Program-made: the position numbers and the translations under genes | Notes under the pieces: model-generated | What the model saw: only the letters and a program-made list of their open reading frames with translations | The model's database searches: none | Told to the model about the DNA's origin: nothing | In this document: piece after piece, positions 61,127-64,000 of the stretch | Numbering within the stretch: the stretch's first letter is position 1 | Layout of the letters: every line of letters starts with the position of its first letter | From: Allomyces macrogynus ATCC 38327 | Taxonomy: Eukaryota > Blastocladiomycota > Blastocladiomycetes > Blastocladiales > Blastocladiaceae | Reading direction: 5' to 3' | DNA: 64,000 nucleotides | Assembly (NCBI GenBank): GCA_000151295.1 | Contig: GG745332.1 | Location: 1,122,662 to 1,186,661 of the forward strand

Positions 61127-63240
61127 CTACTCGTCGGCCGAGACACAGCAGAAAATCCGACGCAGCATCGACGGCTTACGGCGCTGCGGTGCGTGCTGCG
61201 GCTGTTGTTGCTGCTGCTGGTAGGTCGCTGGTGGCGTGCCCGCGGCCTGCGGCGACGACGACTCGTTGGCGGCCGCGTTGGCGGCCGCCGGTCGTTGCGC
61301 GGTATTCCGTGCCGGATCGAGTGTCGTTGAAGCTCGGTTCGCCGTCGTGCTTGCGCCCGGCGGCAATGCTTGCTGCGACGACGACGCGTGGTGGCCCTGA
61401 GACACCGGCAAGTGCGGCTGCGACGTGGGCTGCGATGGGTGTCCGTGGGCCTGGAGGCAAAAACGAATGCGATTGCAGGTCCAGAATCGAACGACGAAAC
61501 AAAATGATCAGTCACGGCGGAGGGGGGAAAGGGTAGATAAGGAGGAGGGTGGGTGCGCCGGGCAAAATGGGGAGGGCGCGAGGGTGGGGGATGGGGAGGG
61601 TACGATCGAAAACAGGTATCAAGGCCAAGCGCGGGCGTGGCGATAAGAATCAAGGAGGGTGATAACACGATGTGGGATAGGGATAACGCGAGCGAGAAGA
61701 AAGGAGGGGGGAGGGGACGAAAAGCGCGTGATGGTCAACATTCAAACTTCCAGGAACAGCGACAGCGAGCGCCGGGCGAGCCCTCGATTTCCGGCGTTTT
61801 GATTTTTCAAACGACACACATGACCGCCACGTCCGAACGTTGACCGGTGCGGTCTCGCTTTCCAAGCGCGGGGACAAGATGTCCGGGGCTGGTCAATGAC
61901 GCCGGCTCGGACGGTGGAGGAGAACGAGGCGCGGGGGTGCCGCTCGGACACCAGTGCAAAGGAAAGAGAGTTACGTACGTAGGTCACATCGGCTCCGTTG
62001 GTATTCGACGGTCCCGCCACGGCCGTGGCCGAGGCCTGCGCGTTGGCGTGCGTGCCCGTCGTGCCGTACTTGTTGGCGTAGTTGGCGCACGCCTGCTGCC
62101 ACTGCTCGGTCGAGTGCCAGTCAAAGACGTTGTCTTCGACGAGCCCGTGCCGCTCGAGGCACTTGTCAAAGAGGCCGAGCAGGTACTTGTAGTCGGGCTC
62201 CTCCTCGAACCCGAGCTTGCGCACATACGTCAGGTACTCGGCAAACTCTTGCGGGCACCGCTCGCCGAGCTCCGAGACGGGCGTGAGCTGCTTCTTTTCG
62301 CCAATCTTCTCGTACTTTTGCTTGTTGGTCTGCGCCTTAAGCCCCTGCCACGGCAATGACCCGCGCAAAAAGTAGAAGAAGACGTGGCCGAGTGCCTCGA
62401 GATCATCGCGACGCGATTGCTCTAGCAGAGGGCGTGTAGAGATAATGAGTCCGGGTTCCGAACAAAATGAGAAAACAGAAGAGGGGAAAAGCGCATACCG
62501 CGGCCCAAGTGCGTGTTGATCGACATGTAGCGCGCAGTGCCCGACAGCGACTTGCGCTCGCGGTAGGGAATGTGCTGCTTGGTTTTCGGGTCGCGATAAT
62601 GTTTTGCCATGCCAAAGTCGACCATGTAGATGGTGTTGGCCGTCTTGGTGCCTGGACGGCCAATCAAAAAGTTGTCGGGCTTGATATCGCGGTAGAGGAG
62701 CGATTTTTCGTGAACTGTCCAGACGCGGTTGACCTATGCAGAACGCGAGAACACGTCAGAAATCAATTAAGTGATACGAGCGCGATAAGAAGGGGCGTTG
62801 CCACACACGCACCATGGCTTTTGCGAGCATGCACGTCGTCTTGATGGAAAACTTGCGCCCGCACATGTCAAACGCGTCCTCGAGCGACGGCCCGAGCAGG
62901 TCAATGACGAGAATGTTGTGCAGCCCCTCCTGGCCAAAGTAGTAGGTCAGCGGGATGCCCTCTACCGGAATGGAACAGTTTTGGTGTCAGCGGTGTCTTG
63001 TTATTCGAGAAAAAAAGAGGACGCGTCGAGCAAGGGACACAAACCGCATCCTGCGAGGATCTTGTAGGTCCTAAACTCATCGCGCAGCTGCGGGGCCTCG
63101 GACTTGCGCGACTCAAACTTGATGGCGACTTGGGTGTTGTTGAGCAAATTGGTGCCCTCGTAGATGACGCCAAAGGACCCTTCGCCGATCTTGCGGCCGA
63201 CCTTGTAGTGCACGCCGACAATGTTGGGCGAGGTCGACAT
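61127..63240 (-). CDS. Casein kinase 1, membrane-anchored type
   Basis: Five exons, 63240-63045, 62961-62813, 62733-62499, 62421-61979 and 61450-61127, give 448 residues in phase. Kinase motifs are [11 protein letters not shown] (Gly-rich loop), [15 protein letters not shown] (Lys), [14 protein letters not shown] (catalytic loop), [20 protein letters not shown] (DFG plus the CK1-specific loop) and the CK1 signature [20 protein letters not shown] in place of APE. The kinase domain ends near residue 300. The Gln/Pro/Ala-rich tail finishes with [11 protein letters not shown], a Cys pair near the C-terminus that resembles the palmitoylated tails of Yck1/2-type kinases, so plasma-membrane location is likely. 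The last intron, 528 nt, is far longer than the others in this window, and a small exon could be hidden there. Confidence 0.93.
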
Positions 63241-63749
63241 GGCCGAGAACGCGGCGCGGAAGCCGAGCGAGTTGGGCGCAAGGGCCGGGAACGGGGCCGC
63301 CAAGAGATCAAGATCTACAATGACCATCACGATGGTGCGGGTGCGGGTGCAGGTGAAGGAGCAGGTGCAGAAGCAGGCGGGATCGCGCGCGTGCGTTAGC
63401 GTCGAGAGACGGGATGCAAAGACAACCGTGAACCATGGCCGCGTTCGAGAGGGGGTGGAGAGAAGAGAAGAACTGCGCAAGGATCGAATGGAGCGAAGGG
63501 GAGCGTGGTACGGGCGGCCCGAGCATGCATCGAAGTACGCCACGGGGGCCATCACTCTTGGACCGTCCCCCATGGGCACCATCGAGGTGCGGCGTGCGGC
63601 GCGCGTCGCGTGGACGCGCTTTGTCGGGCTCGACCGCGATGGTTGACTCGTGTCGGATACCGTCTTTTCGCCCGCGGATGCGGCGCGAGGCAACGCCCCG
63701 GCGAGGCTGGTGGCCCAAGTCGCCAAAGACGCGCGCGTTTGGACCCGGG
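63241..63749. other. CK1 upstream region
   Basis: An open frame continues upstream of the CK1 start but its translation is unlike any kinase N-terminus. I treat this as promoter and 5' UTR. Confidence 0.5.
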
Positions 63750-64000
63750 TCAAGTGCCGCGCAGCGCGGCGTCGGGCCCGGTGGCGGCCGCGGAATTTCG
63801 GTCCACGTTTAGCACGGTGGGGTGCGGCGTTTTCAACGAGCGGTTGTCTTCGGAGCGGCGCACGCGCACGGGCGTGCCGTGGAAATCAGGCCGCGTCGTC
63901 CATGCACGGACCGGCCGCGACGAACGTGACGGCAGGGTTGCACGCCACAAGGGACAAGTCGGCCATCCGCCACCCGGGTATGACAATCGAAGGCCGGTTG
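63750..64000 (-). CDS. Possible 3' end of a gene beyond the window
   Basis: Two minus-strand stretches have coding character: 64000-63894 (PSIVIPGWRMADLSLVACNP) and 63897-63750 (DFHGTPVRVRRSEDNRSLKT, ending in a stop at 63750). They are in different frames and abut, with no obvious intron between them, so either one is a shadow or there is a frameshift. No family is recognised. Confidence 0.3.
   Translation of the reverse strand, partial: TGLRLSYPGGGWPTCPLWRATLPSRSSRPVRAWTTRPDFHGTPVRVRRSEDNRSLKTPHPTVLNVDRNSAAATGPDAALRGT

Noticed and set aside
63241..63753. N-terminal extension of casein kinase 1
   Set aside because: The frame is open upstream, but the family starts close to the Gly-rich loop and the extension is low-complexity.

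Overview
This window is nuclear DNA from a GC-rich, intron-containing fungus. The evidence is the gene set: Sla2, two PacC/Rim101 factors, a heterotrimeric G-alpha, a cerevisin-type subtilase, Snu114, an Rco1-like PHD protein and a Gpt2-like acyltransferase. Two features point to an early-diverging zoosporic lineage, and a Blastocladiomycota (Allomyces-like) genome is my best guess: a mitochondrial ClpP, and a relic of a beta-helix/EGF/seven-helix receptor. That assignment is inference. Two runs of N (9650-9807 and 23837-24665) are assembly gaps.

Layout. 0.4-2.4 kb (-): an orphan seven-helix membrane protein, head-to-head with a cation/H+ antiporter (2.9-4.8 kb, +). 5.1-11.1 kb (-): two tandem PacC-type zinc-finger genes; the second is interrupted by a gap. 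11.7-12.8 kb (-): ClpP, divergent from SLA2 (13.5-16.6 kb, +). 18.3-21.2 kb (+): a bHLH factor. 21.6-23.4 kb (-): cytosolic Trp-tRNA synthetase. 24.9-26.4 kb (+): G-alpha. 27.2-27.7 kb (-): CKS1. 28.2-29.7 kb (-): a Dph6-like ATP pyrophosphatase. 30.4-32.6 kb (-): a two-finger CCCH protein. 34.7-37.8 kb (+): a glutamine-rich C2H2 protein. 38.8-41.1 kb (+): glycerol-3-phosphate acyltransferase. 41.3-42.0 kb (-): ASF1. 43.7-46.6 kb (+): a two-PHD protein. 47.0-50.2 kb (+): SNU114. 51.1-54.4 kb (+): a broken receptor-like gene. 55.2-56.9 kb (-): subtilase. 57.9-58.5 kb (-): an unrecognised low-complexity protein. 58.8 kb (-): tRNA-Arg(CCT). 59.0-60.6 kb (-): an OTUD3-like deubiquitinase. 61.1-63.2 kb (-): casein kinase 1.

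Genes are a mix of functions with no operon-like or pathway clustering. Themes that recur are signalling (G-alpha, an orphan seven-helix protein, a dead receptor gene, CK1), transcription and chromatin (PacC pair, bHLH, C2H2, ASF1, PHD protein) and core machinery (SNU114, WRS1, CKS1, ClpP). All exon models were built by hand from reading frames and GT-AG junctions with phase checked. Most introns are 58-120 nt, with donors of the form GT(A/G/C)CGT and often a CTGAC branch-like site before the acceptor. No CRISPR arrays, rRNA genes or intact transposons were seen.
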